A stretch of DNA of 64,000 nucleotides from Firmicutes bacterium UBA2058. GTDB lineage: Bacteria; Bacillota; Clostridia; Tissierellales; Sedimentibacteraceae. Both the position numbers and the translations under genes were made by a program. This document shows positions 35,272 to 43,593 of this stretch, piece by piece (positions within the stretch are counted from its first letter, which is position 1; every line of letters starts with the position of its first letter). The notes beneath the pieces were generated by a model. It searched no databases and was not told the DNA's origin. It worked only from the letters and a program-made list of their open reading frames with translations. Location: the NCBI GenBank assembly GCA_002332905.1, contig DDAM01000040.1, forward strand, positions 62,001 through 126,000, written 5' to 3'.

Positions 35272-36708
35272 TTAGATATTATATTTTTGTTTTTTTCTAA
35301 CTAATGTCGATATATCTATATCAAGTGTAGCTGCAGCTATTTTTAGTGTTTCAGAGTTAGCAAGAGTTTTTAAAATTTCGTCCTTTTCAAACTCCTCTAC
35401 TCTATCTTTTAAGGATTTTGTAGTAGTTTCATAAACATTTTCATACTTGTATGGCATTTCATTTTCACCAATTATTAATTGGTCTTTAAATAGATTTTTA
35501 TTAATACAAGGAGTATCTGATATTAAAACCAGCCTTTCTATTATATTTTTCATCTCTCTAATATTTCCCGGCCAATCATAGGCTATAAACTTCTCTAGGC
35601 AATCTGCTGAGAAAAAAGTATTTTTGCTGTACTTGTTATTATAATACTCAATGAAATCTTGCGATAATGGTATTATATCCTCCTTTCGATGCCTAAGTGG
35701 AGGTATAACAAAATTAACTACATTTAATCTATAGTACAAATCATTTCTAAATTTTTTCTCTTCTACTAATTGTTTTAGCTCTGCATTTGTGGCAGCTATA
35801 ATTCTTGCATTAAATTCAACTGGCTTAACTCCACCTATACGATAAAAAAACTTATCGTTTATAGCATTTAATAATTTAACTTGTAAAGCATATGGCATAT
35901 CCCCTATTTCATCTAAGAACAATACACCATTATTAGCTTCTTCAAACAGTCCTTTTTTCCCACCTTTTTGAGCACCAGAAAATGCACCTTCCTCATATCC
36001 AAAAAACTCTGACTCCAACAAATTTTCTGGTACTGCACCACAATTAATTTTTACAAATTTGCCTTTTCTTTTTTTATTCGAGCTGTTATAAATATACGAG
36101 GCTAGGAAATCCTTACCTACTCCAGTTTCACCAAGTATAAGTATTGTGCTGTCAAAGGACGCTACTTTATCTACTTTCTCGTATATATCTTTTACAGCTT
36201 CATTATTAGATATAAATTGATTTTCTTTTTCTACATTTTGTGCTTCCTTTATATATGTAGAATTTTTTATAGTTAAATCCTCTTTTATAGCAATGTTTTT
36301 CATTATCTTATCTAGCTCAGATACATCTCGTATAACAGCTATTGTTCTAATTAAATTTCCTTCATCATCAAATATGGGCGAGCCAGAAACTAAGCATTTT
36401 TGTCCCTCTGAATAATTATTTATTGTAAATACTGTGCTTTTAGTTTCTATAACCTTTGAACAGCAAGAATTAGGAAGAATATTAACTCTTCTTAAATCAT
36501 ACACTGTTTTACCAATAATTTTATCCCTTGATAAACCCGAAAGAGCTAAAAAGGCATCATTAACAAAAAGTGTTTTACCTACGCTATCAGTGATATATAT
36601 TCCATCTTCAAGCTTGTTAAGCATTTCATTATGAATATATTGCTGTTTAGTCAAATATTCAATCTGTTTTTCAAGTTCTTTTATAAGTTTTAAATTTTTA
36701 TCTTCCAT
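35272..36708 (-). CDS. Sigma-54-dependent PAS/AAA+ activator, probable regulator of thlA-atoDA
   Basis: A 478-residue enhancer-binding protein. A short coiled-coil start (1-25) leads into a PAS domain (about 25-140; GIYITDSVGKTLFVNDAFLALSG). The AAA+ domain (about 165-400) has Walker A GETGVGKD, the sigma-54 contact loop as GAFSGA, Walker B NGVLFLDEIGDMPYALQ and LRHRKEDIIPLSQDFI. The C-terminal Fis-type HTH is divergent (LKIAAATLDIDISTLVRKKQKYNI). It is transcribed away from thlA, whose promoter is of the -24/-12 type with three palindromic upstream sites, so autoregulation and thlA-atoDA control are likely. The PAS ligand is unknown. Confidence 0.93.
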   Translation of the reverse strand: MEDKNLKLIKELEKQIEYLTKQQYIHNEMLNKLEDGIYITDSVGKTLFVNDAFLALSGLSRDKIIGKTVYDLRRVNILPNSCCSKVIETKSTVFTINNYSEGQKCLVSGSPIFDDEGNLIRTIAVIRDVSELDKIMKNIAIKEDLTIKNSTYIKEAQNVEKENQFISNNEAVKDIYEKVDKVASFDSTILILGETGVGKDFLASYIYNSSNKKRKGKFVKINCGAVPENLLESEFFGYEEGAFSGAQKGGKKGLFEEANNGVLFLDEIGDMPYALQVKLLNAINDKFFYRIGGVKPVEFNARIIAATNAELKQLVEEKKFRNDLYYRLNVVNFVIPPLRHRKEDIIPLSQDFIEYYNNKYSKNTFFSADCLEKFIAYDWPGNIREMKNIIERLVLISDTPCINKNLFKDQLIIGENEMPYKYENVYETTTKSLKDRVEEFEKDEILKTLANSETLKIAAATLDIDISTLVRKKQKYNI

Positions 36709-36784
36709 ACTTACCTCTATGTGATTATTAAAATTTTTATCCTTATTATACTGTCATATTTCTTCTTTATCTTATCATAGCATA

Positions 36785-36854
36785 TGCAACATTGCAAATG
36801 CATTTTTGCGTACATATGCGATGTTGCATATTAGTCAGAATAGCAACTGTTGCA
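36785..36854. promoter_or_regulatory. Three palindromic upstream activator sites for thlA
   Basis: TGCAACATTGCA (36785-36796), TGCGATGTTGCA (36817-36828) and AGCAACTGTTGCA (36842-36854) share a TGCAA-N2/3-TTGCA form. They sit 35 to 95 bp upstream of the -24 element, and a longer perfect inverted pair (TATGCAACAT/ATGTTGCATA) links the first two. Confidence 0.75.
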
Positions 36855-36881
36855 ATTATACAACTTTATTAAGTGAATATT

Positions 36882-36897
36882 TGGCACGAATATTGCT
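36882..36897 (+). promoter_or_regulatory. Consensus sigma-54 promoter of thlA
   Basis: TGGCACGAATATTGCT matches TGGCACG-N4-TTGCW exactly, with GG and GC 10 bp apart. Confidence 0.93.
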
Positions 36898-36927
36898 TAT
36901 TATATATTCAGAATAAATTATTTTTAA

Positions 36928-36985
36928 AGAGTGAAAAAAACACTCTAAAATTATTGTAAAGCCGAGAAGCGGCGTAATGGGAGGA
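36928..36985 (+). repeat. Two-hairpin leader element in front of thlA
   Basis: Hairpin 1 is AGAGTG-A7-CACTCT (36928-36946). An AAAATTATTGTAAA linker follows. Hairpin 2 is GCCG-AGAAG-CGGC (36961-36973), followed at once by GTAATGGGAGG. The order and the junction to the ribosome binding site match the copies at 46085, 51671 and 61354. It begins some 20 bases after the predicted sigma-54 start site, so it should be in the mRNA. Confidence 0.65.
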
Positions 36986-36989
36986 AAAT

Positions 36990-38171
36990 ATGAGAAAAGT
37001 AGTTATCGTTTCAGCAGCAAGAACACCAATAGGTTCTTTTGGCGGAAGTTTAAGCTCACTTTCAGCAGTTGATTTAGGTGTAATAGCAGCAAAGGAAGCA
37101 ATAAAAAGAGCAAATATAGACCCAAGCATAATTGATGAGGTTATAATAGGAAATGTTTTAGGAGCAGGTCTAGGGCAAAACGTTTCTAGACAAGTAGCTG
37201 TCGGAGCAGGTGTGCCAGTTGAAACTCCAGCGTTGACACTTGGCAAGGTTTGTGGTTCTGGACTTAGAGCTGTAAGTATGGCAACACAATTTATAAAGCT
37301 AGGAGATGCTGATGTTATACTTTGTGGTGGAACAGAAAGCATGTCAAATGCACCTTATGTTTTACCTAAGGCAAGATGGGGACACAGAATGGGTGATGGC
37401 GCTATTATTGATACTATGGTTAATGATGGTTTAACTGATGTATTTAACAAGTACCATATGGGGATTACAGCCGAAAACATTGCAGAACAATGGAGTATTT
37501 CTAAGGAAGAGCAAGATAAATTTGCTGTAGCTAGTCAAAATAAAGCAGAAGCAGCTCAAAAGGCTGGAAAGTTTGCAGATGAAATTGTACCAGTGGTTAT
37601 ACCTCAAAGAAAAGGTGACCCAATAGTTGTTGATACAGATGAATATCCAAGACATGGATCAACTATAGAGAAAATGTCTAAGGTTCCATCAGCATTTAAA
37701 AAGGATGGCACAGTAACTGCAGCAAATGCTTCTGGTATAAATGATGGAGCAACATGCTTAATAGTTATGTCAAAGGATAAGGCTGATGAGTTAGGTCTTG
37801 AATATTTAGCAGAAATAGTTTCTTATGGATCAGCAGGAGTAGATCCTAAAATTATGGGTTACGGTCCTGTGCCAGCTGTTAAAAAAGCTTTAGCTAAGAT
37901 TAATTGGACTGTAGATGATTTAGACTTAGTAGAAGCAAACGAAGCTTTTGCAGCTCAATCTATTTCAGTAGCTAAGGATTTAGGATTAGATCCAGAGAAG
38001 GTTAATGTTAATGGTGGAGCTATAGCTCTTGGCCATCCAATTGGCTCTTCTGGAGCAAGAATTTTAGCGACTTTACTTTATGAGATGAAAAGAAGAGATG
38101 CTAAAAAAGGTCTTGCTACACTTTGTATAGGTGGAGGAATGGGAACTTCTCTACTTATAGAAAGAAAATAG
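36990..38171 (+). CDS. thlA: Acetyl-CoA acetyltransferase (thiolase)
   Basis: A 393-residue thiolase that condenses two acetyl-CoA to acetoacetyl-CoA, or cleaves it. The acyl-enzyme cysteine is C88 in LGKVCGSGLRAV. The C-terminal motifs NVNGGAIALGHPIGSSGARIL and LCIGGGMGTSLLIE supply the active-site His and second Cys. The length is that of biosynthetic/degradative ThlA/AtoB enzymes. A 202-bp gap with a hairpin separates it from atoD on the same strand. With the CoA-transferase it links acetoacetate, acetyl-CoA and butyrate, which are lysine-fermentation products. Confidence 0.96.
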   Translation: MRKVVIVSAARTPIGSFGGSLSSLSAVDLGVIAAKEAIKRANIDPSIIDEVIIGNVLGAGLGQNVSRQVAVGAGVPVETPALTLGKVCGSGLRAVSMATQFIKLGDADVILCGGTESMSNAPYVLPKARWGHRMGDGAIIDTMVNDGLTDVFNKYHMGITAENIAEQWSISKEEQDKFAVASQNKAEAAQKAGKFADEIVPVVIPQRKGDPIVVDTDEYPRHGSTIEKMSKVPSAFKKDGTVTAANASGINDGATCLIVMSKDKADELGLEYLAEIVSYGSAGVDPKIMGYGPVPAVKKALAKINWTVDDLDLVEANEAFAAQSISVAKDLGLDPEKVNVNGGAIALGHPIGSSGARILATLLYEMKRRDAKKGLATLCIGGGMGTSLLIERK

Positions 38172-38241
38172 TACTAAATCACAAAGCGTGTTATCACACT
38201 CTTAAAATCTTATAATCGTGATTAGTATAGTGTAGAATAAT

Positions 38242-38271
38242 CAATTTGTTATTTTATTAACAAATTGTTTT
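38242..38271 (+). terminator. Weak terminator or attenuator between thlA and atoD
   Basis: A 10-bp AT-rich stem (38242-38251 with 38258-38267), 6-base loop, then TTTT. It may lower transcription into atoDA or stabilise the thlA 3' end. No separate promoter for atoD stands out. Confidence 0.45.
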
Positions 38272-38373
38272 GATAAATTATTAAATAAGATATATAATAT
38301 AATTATATATGGAAATATATGCAAATAATTGAGATTAATTTACGGCAAAAAATTTAAGGAAAGGGTGTTTAAT

Positions 38374-39027
38374 ATGAATAAAATAATTTCTATTAGTGAA
38401 GCTGTTGATAAAGTAAAAGATGGCATGACTATAATGGTTGGTGGATTTTTAGCTAATGGAACCCCAGAAAGATTAATTGATGCATTGGTTGAAAAAGGAG
38501 TAAAAAACTTAACATTAATTTGTAATGATACTGGTTTTCCTGACAGAGGCGTTGGTAAAATGGTAGTTGCAAAGCAATTTAAAAGAATAATTGTATCTCA
38601 CATAGGTACTAACCCAGAGACTGCTAACCAAATGAATTCAGGTGAAACTATTGTAGAATTAGTTCCTCAAGGTACATTGGCAGAAAGAGTAAGATGTGCT
38701 GGGACTGGTCTTGGTGGAGTTTACACACCTACTGGAATTGGAACAGAAGTAGAAATAGGAAAAGAAAAGAAAGTCATAAATGGAGTAGAGTATATATTAG
38801 AGCTACCTTTGAAGGCTGATGTTGCTTTATTATTTGGCAGTGCTGTAGATAAAAAGGGAAATATAGTTTACAATAAAACAATGAAAAACTTTAATCCAAT
38901 TATGGCTATGGCAGCAGATACTGTAATAGTAGATGCAGAAAAGGTAGTAGAAATTGGTGAAATAGATCCTGAAAATGTTATGACATCAGGTATATTTGTT
39001 GACTATATAGTAGGAGGTGACATGTAA
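38374..39027 (+). CDS. atoD: Acetate/butyrate-acetoacetate CoA-transferase, alpha subunit
   Basis: A 217-residue subunit of a class I CoA-transferase. The glycine-rich CoA-binding block is VKDGMTIMVGGFLANGTPERLIDALVEKG (about 10-38), followed by LVPQGTLAERVRCAGTGLGGVYTPTGIGT, typical of AtoD/ScoA. With AtoA it moves CoA between acetoacetyl-CoA and acetate or butyrate. The ATG at 38374 follows AAGGAAAGGG; upstream in-frame TTG codons lack a site. The stop overlaps the atoA start (TAATG). Confidence 0.94.
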   Translation: MNKIISISEAVDKVKDGMTIMVGGFLANGTPERLIDALVEKGVKNLTLICNDTGFPDRGVGKMVVAKQFKRIIVSHIGTNPETANQMNSGETIVELVPQGTLAERVRCAGTGLGGVYTPTGIGTEVEIGKEKKVINGVEYILELPLKADVALLFGSAVDKKGNIVYNKTMKNFNPIMAMAADTVIVDAEKVVEIGEIDPENVMTSGIFVDYIVGGDM

Positions 39028-39686
39028 TGGCTTTAGATGCAAAAGTTGTTATAGCGAAAAGAGTAGCTCAGGAATTACATGATGGTAATGTTGTAAACTT
39101 AGGTATCGGTCTTCCTACTTTGGTAGCAAACTATATACCAGAAGATGTTGATGTAACTTTCCAATCTGAAAATGGTTTTTTAGGATTAGGTCCTTCTCCA
39201 GAGCCTGACAAGGTAGACATGGAGCTTGTTAATGCTGGTGGTCAGCCTGTTACAATAGTTTCAGGCGGATGCTTTTTTGATAGCTGCACATCTTTTGGAA
39301 TTATAAGAGGCGGACATGTAGATGCAACAGTTCTTGGAGCATTACAGGTTGATGAAAAGGGAAACCTAGCTAACTGGAAAATACCAGGAAAAATGGTGCC
39401 AGGAATGGGCGGTGCCATGGATTTGGTGGTAGGTGCTAAGCAAGTTATAGTAGCTATGCAGCATACTCAAAAAGGTGCACACAAAATACTTGCTGAATGT
39501 ACTCTTCCACTTACAGCTAAAGAACAAGTTAACTTAATTATAACAGAATTAGCAGTTATAGAGGTAACTAAAGAAGGATTAGTTCTAAGAGAATTAGGAC
39601 CAGAGGCAACTGTTGAAGAAGTAATAGAAGCTACAGGCGCGACACTAATCATTCCAGAAGATATTAAGAGATTTGGAATTGAATAA
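39027..39686 (+). CDS. atoA: Acetate/butyrate-acetoacetate CoA-transferase, beta subunit
   Basis: A 219-residue subunit carrying the catalytic glutamate in FQSENGFLGLGPSP (about 49-62). Also typical are VNLGIGLPTLVANYIP near the start and GHVDATVLGALQVDEKGNLANWKIPGKMVPGMGGAMDL (about 94-131). It completes the heteromeric transferase with AtoD by translational coupling. In lysine fermenters a transferase of this type activates butyrate/acetoacetate; an equal role in general acetoacetate use is possible. Confidence 0.95.
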   Translation: MALDAKVVIAKRVAQELHDGNVVNLGIGLPTLVANYIPEDVDVTFQSENGFLGLGPSPEPDKVDMELVNAGGQPVTIVSGGCFFDSCTSFGIIRGGHVDATVLGALQVDEKGNLANWKIPGKMVPGMGGAMDLVVGAKQVIVAMQHTQKGAHKILAECTLPLTAKEQVNLIITELAVIEVTKEGLVLRELGPEATVEEVIEATGATLIIPEDIKRFGIE

Positions 39687-39694
39687 TATAATAT

Positions 39695-39729
39695 CATGAC
39701 AGCGTTAAATGCGCTGTCATGTTTTATCT
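39695..39729 (+). terminator. Terminator after atoA
   Basis: CATGACAGCG (39695-39704) pairs with 39712-39721, then TTTTATCTT. It precedes the convergent permease gene. Confidence 0.85.
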
Positions 39730-40445
39730 TACCTATTAATTTTTCTAGAACTAAGTATAGTTAATATTAATACAGCTCCTATTATTAACAATATCAACCT
39801 ACTTATCAAGTATGAAATTTCAAGACTGAATGCTGGATCCAATACACCTAAGCTAAGTGGATATTCCGAGAAAAATCTTATTCCTGTTATATACATTTTT
39901 TGAGATGAAGGTATATATGATACTAATAATTGAATAGCTAATAAAACATAAATACCTATTTTACTATGCCTACCTACTAACCATCCTGCGCCCATAGTAA
40001 ATATCAACGATGGTATTACTGCTAATATAGCAGGTAAAAATAATGTTTGAAGTGGCACTATATCAAATATTGTTTTATAAAATACTATACCTAGTGCAAC
40101 AACAATCAGAACTATTATCACCATACCTATTGCAATCGAAATACAACGGATTAAAGTATACTTATTTTTATTTACAGATGTAGCACTTGTTATAACTGAT
40201 ACTTTTTGTTCGTTTTTAGAAGTAAAAAATGTTATAAAAAACAGTTCAATTGCACATAGAAATGGTGCAACACTTGATAGATAATATCCAAAACTCCAAG
40301 GTGAAAAGGGTGCTGTATTAGCTATTCCTAATATAATAGAACTTGTTAACAACTGCCAGCCGCAAAGTATTGTAACCAAGCTTAATCCAATAAAAATTTT
40401 ATTGCCCATAAGTCTACGACATTCATAATATAATATTTTATTCAA
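39729..40445 (-). CDS. ABC-2-type permease, small subunit
   Basis: A 238-residue membrane protein with about six helices spread through the chain and no soluble domain. It starts with a cytoplasmic MNKILYYECRRLMGNKIFIGL, typical of ABC-2 exporters. It overlaps the end of the permease/peptidase gene by 8 bp and is the last gene of the operon. Substrate unknown. Confidence 0.78.
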   Translation of the reverse strand: MNKILYYECRRLMGNKIFIGLSLVTILCGWQLLTSSIILGIANTAPFSPWSFGYYLSSVAPFLCAIELFFITFFTSKNEQKVSVITSATSVNKNKYTLIRCISIAIGMVIIVLIVVALGIVFYKTIFDIVPLQTLFLPAILAVIPSLIFTMGAGWLVGRHSKIGIYVLLAIQLLVSYIPSSQKMYITGIRFFSEYPLSLGVLDPAFSLEISYLISRLILLIIGAVLILTILSSRKINR

Positions 40446-42618
40446 TTCCCAACTCCTCCTTTGTTAGCCCACTCACTGTTAAAAAGTCATTTAAAGATAT
40501 ATATGGTGGAGATTCTATACCACCCTCTAAAAACAATTTCTTTAATATCTCATCAAGCTTATCTTCGCCTCCCAACAATTCAGCAGCACGATTAAACATC
40601 ATAGCATATCCACAATATGTGTTAACACTTCGAAGTGTAGCATCTAAATTAACTGCATATTTTTCAGGTAATTTTTCTCTATATTCTGGATTTCTTACAT
40701 AAAAATTATTTTTAGTATTGTTAATACTATTTTCCCAAATATCTAAATAATTTTCCTTTGCATACTTATCGCCATATAGCTGTTTCATTAGTCTATAAGT
40801 AGTATAAGTTGTTATCCCTTCCGAACTCCAATAAAAGTCTTCAGAATCCATCAGCATAACACCAAGTCCCCACCATTGATGTATAATCTCGTGTGCTAAT
40901 ACTTCTGCACCACTGGCACCTATATCTTTATTTTGTAAATTAATTGCTGTAAAACTATCTTCACTAATAGCACTTATATTATCACGAGCAAAACCACCAA
41001 ACATTAGTATTGTTCCCTGGATAATTTTAAATGGTCTATCTTCTGTAAAAGCTCTAGGTCCATATTTTTCGGTACAATATTTTATTGCTGATTCCATTGC
41101 CCCTATTGCACCTAAAGACTCAATTTGTTCATGGTGTTTTTTACTATAATAAAATTCTATAGGCATACCTCCACCATTTAAATTTATCTTAATATACTCC
41201 CCTGCAAGTACCATCATTCCTGTAACACCTTTATCATATGTTTGCCACTGATTATATTTTGGGTTAATTTCCGACACTTTTTGTACTTCATAACCACTTG
41301 CCACAGGTGTTAATTTCTTAGGTAATTCTACCTGTATATAATATGGTGCATCCTCTTCTACCAATACCTCCGGTACCGGAGCTAAGCTTTTACCTGTTAA
41401 ATGAATGTAATTACTACTTATTAATGTACCCCCTCCAGCCATACTTTGCATAGCGTTCCAGAGTTTTGGACTTCCGCTATATTCAACATTCATAACTAAG
41501 TCTTCTTCTGATGGCAGCTTACAACGGATATGTCTGGCCGCAATATAGTCATCCTTTAAATCTTCAAAAGCTACCTCCTGTCCGTTGATTAAAATACGGT
41601 TAACCTTATATCCTGAATTTAAAGATAAATAAAAATCTTGCTCTGCCCCAGTGATATTTCTTAATATGTATTTTATTTCACCTTTTAATTTTCCAAACCA
41701 TGACGTATTGATTGAAATATTCGCATCTGCTCTCACTAAGAACACGCCATCTACCATATAATTTTTTTCTTCAACATTCATCCAGTCTAATGGTGTATTA
41801 TCAAAAAAAGGTTCGTTATACCACATTAAGCATCCTCCCAGTATAAGACACATTGATAAAAAAATTAACCAACCTTTTTTAATACCTATAACAAAGGATT
41901 TAAATAATTTTTTACCATATCTTCTAATACACAATAAAGATATAATCCATATTCCCAACAGTAACAGACTCCAAACCAGTCTATTATAACCAGCTAATCT
42001 AAAAATCATATCATTACTAAAATCATCTGATAATAATATTAAATCTGGCATGCTCCATTTACTTAAATAGCTTTCAGAAAAATAAGTACTTTTGCTACCG
42101 ATTACGAGCACTAATATTAATATAGCACTAACATCTGTTCTTTGAATAATTTGATAACATATGGCGGATACAATACATCCAAATGCCAATGATGGAAATA
42201 CATAAATTAAAAAACAGCTAATATAGTCCTTCAATGAAAATACTATATTTAATTTCCATATTACAAATGGAGCATAAATAAGCATAATTAATAATGTAGT
42301 TATTAGCGATACACAAATAAGCGATAATAGTCTAATCAAAGCTTGTCTATATGGTGACACTATGCAATCTGTTATTTCCTTGGTATTATTTTTTGATATC
42401 AGGTTCAATTCATATAAGCTTAATATTGTAAAAATAATTAAGCCAAAATTCGATACTCCTTTTACTTGTTCAGCTAAATAAACACTCGCCATCGTAGAGC
42501 CTGTTTGAGTATAAAACCCAGATAAAAATGCAGCAAAAGTAGCTAAAATTGCTATCCATGTTATATAACTGCACAATAATCTTTTGACTTCCACACGTAG
42601 TAGATCTAATACTCTCAT
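40438..42618 (-). CDS. ABC permease fused to an M1-family metallopeptidase
   Basis: A 726-residue fusion. The N-terminal 270 residues contain about seven membrane helices of ABC-2 type. The C-terminal part is an M1 aminopeptidase-like domain with the zinc motif HEIIHQWW (HExxH) and the downstream glutamate in SSEGITTYTTYRLM, 19 residues apart as in M1 enzymes. The domain should face outside. Such permease/M1 fusions occur beside an ATPase and a second permease in many Firmicutes, but the exported or processed substrate is not known. Encoded directly after the ATPase (4-bp overlap). Confidence 0.85.
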   Translation of the reverse strand: MRVLDLLRVEVKRLLCSYITWIAILATFAAFLSGFYTQTGSTMASVYLAEQVKGVSNFGLIIFTILSLYELNLISKNNTKEITDCIVSPYRQALIRLLSLICVSLITTLLIMLIYAPFVIWKLNIVFSLKDYISCFLIYVFPSLAFGCIVSAICYQIIQRTDVSAILILVLVIGSKSTYFSESYLSKWSMPDLILLSDDFSNDMIFRLAGYNRLVWSLLLLGIWIISLLCIRRYGKKLFKSFVIGIKKGWLIFLSMCLILGGCLMWYNEPFFDNTPLDWMNVEEKNYMVDGVFLVRADANISINTSWFGKLKGEIKYILRNITGAEQDFYLSLNSGYKVNRILINGQEVAFEDLKDDYIAARHIRCKLPSEEDLVMNVEYSGSPKLWNAMQSMAGGGTLISSNYIHLTGKSLAPVPEVLVEEDAPYYIQVELPKKLTPVASGYEVQKVSEINPKYNQWQTYDKGVTGMMVLAGEYIKINLNGGGMPIEFYYSKKHHEQIESLGAIGAMESAIKYCTEKYGPRAFTEDRPFKIIQGTILMFGGFARDNISAISEDSFTAINLQNKDIGASGAEVLAHEIIHQWWGLGVMLMDSEDFYWSSEGITTYTTYRLMKQLYGDKYAKENYLDIWENSINNTKNNFYVRNPEYREKLPEKYAVNLDATLRSVNTYCGYAMMFNRAAELLGGEDKLDEILKKLFLEGGIESPPYISLNDFLTVSGLTKEELGIE

Positions 42619-43475
42619 TTTCGGTCCTCCTGCATTATAAAATACATATAAGCATCTTCTAATGTAGGTTCTACAACTTCTGCATATTCCGGAAGTACTT
42701 CTTCAACTATTCTGCATTTAATACCACTGATTGTATTAACTTGTGATGTTATATGCATGTGATTACTTTGTGATATGTTTTGTTCTATTACTATGCCCAC
42801 ATGACCCTGTGCTCTTAATATTAATTCGTTAGGGGTACCTGTGAATAATATTTTTCCATTATTAATAACTATCAAATAATTACAAGTTGATTGTACGTCT
42901 TCAATTATATGAGTAGATAAAAGTACTAATTTATCATTAGACATGTTAGAAAACAAATTACGAAAATGTATCCTTTCCTCAGGATCAAGCCCTACAGTAG
43001 GTTCATCAAAAATAAGAAATGAAGGATTTCCTAGTAATGCTTGGGCAATTCCAACTCTTTGTCTTTGTCCTCCTGATAATGCTTTAATACGCGTTTTTTG
43101 CTTATCATATAAATTAGTTGATTTTAAAATTTGTTCAATACTCTCTTTGGGATTATTTATTCCCTTTAATGCAGCCATATAATCGAGAAATTGCCATACT
43201 GTTAATTCATCATATAATCCAAAAGTTTGCGGCAAATAACCTAATTGTGATTTTAATTTGTTTTCACAGCTTTGTAATGGCTCATCATCAATTATAATTG
43301 CACCTGATGTGGGCAGCAAGCCTGCTACTAATAATTTCATAAGGGTAGACTTTCCAGCACCATTAGGACCCAATAAACCAATCATATTTGGGCTTGACAG
43401 CTTCAATGAAATATCCTTTAACGCTTGCTTTCCATTAGGATATATCAAATTCAAATTTTCCATTTCTATTTTCAT
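42615..43475 (-). CDS. ABC exporter ATPase
   Basis: A 286-residue nucleotide-binding subunit: Walker A GPNGAGKST (about 36-44), Q-loop YLPQTFGLYDEL, signature LSGGQRQRVGIAQALL (about 134), Walker B FLIFDEPTVGLDPEE and the LLSTHIIEDV switch. The C-terminal extension (230-286) is typical of exporters with ABC-2 permeases. It is the first gene of the transporter operon, 118 bp after the histidine kinase gene, with a large hairpin in the gap. Confidence 0.9.
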   Translation of the reverse strand: MKIEMENLNLIYPNGKQALKDISLKLSSPNMIGLLGPNGAGKSTLMKLLVAGLLPTSGAIIIDDEPLQSCENKLKSQLGYLPQTFGLYDELTVWQFLDYMAALKGINNPKESIEQILKSTNLYDKQKTRIKALSGGQRQRVGIAQALLGNPSFLIFDEPTVGLDPEERIHFRNLFSNMSNDKLVLLSTHIIEDVQSTCNYLIVINNGKILFTGTPNELILRAQGHVGIVIEQNISQSNHMHITSQVNTISGIKCRIVEEVLPEYAEVVEPTLEDAYMYFIMQEDRK

Positions 43476-43494
43476 CTTTTCCTCCTATTAAATA

Positions 43495-43550
43495 AAAAAC
43501 ACTCCTTTTATTCATATTGATATACTATCAATATAATTTGGAGTGTTTTT
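43495..43550 (-). terminator. Nested hairpin between kinase gene and ABC operon
   Basis: On the minus strand an 11-bp outer stem (43540-43550 with 43495-43505) closes around an inner 9-bp palindrome, ATATTGATA-GTA-TATCAATAT (43514-43534). A TTTTTTATTT tract follows, then the ATPase Shine-Dalgarno. It is a terminator or attenuator between the two gene pairs; the inner palindrome could also be an operator. Confidence 0.75.
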
Positions 43551-43593
43551 GAAATAATTGTGTGTTTTTTGTGAAGATTTTCAACCATCAATC

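Noticed and set aside
38282..38373. Sigma-54 promoter before atoD
   Set aside because: TGG...TGC-like text occurs but GG and GC are not 10 bp apart, so it fails the -24/-12 rule.
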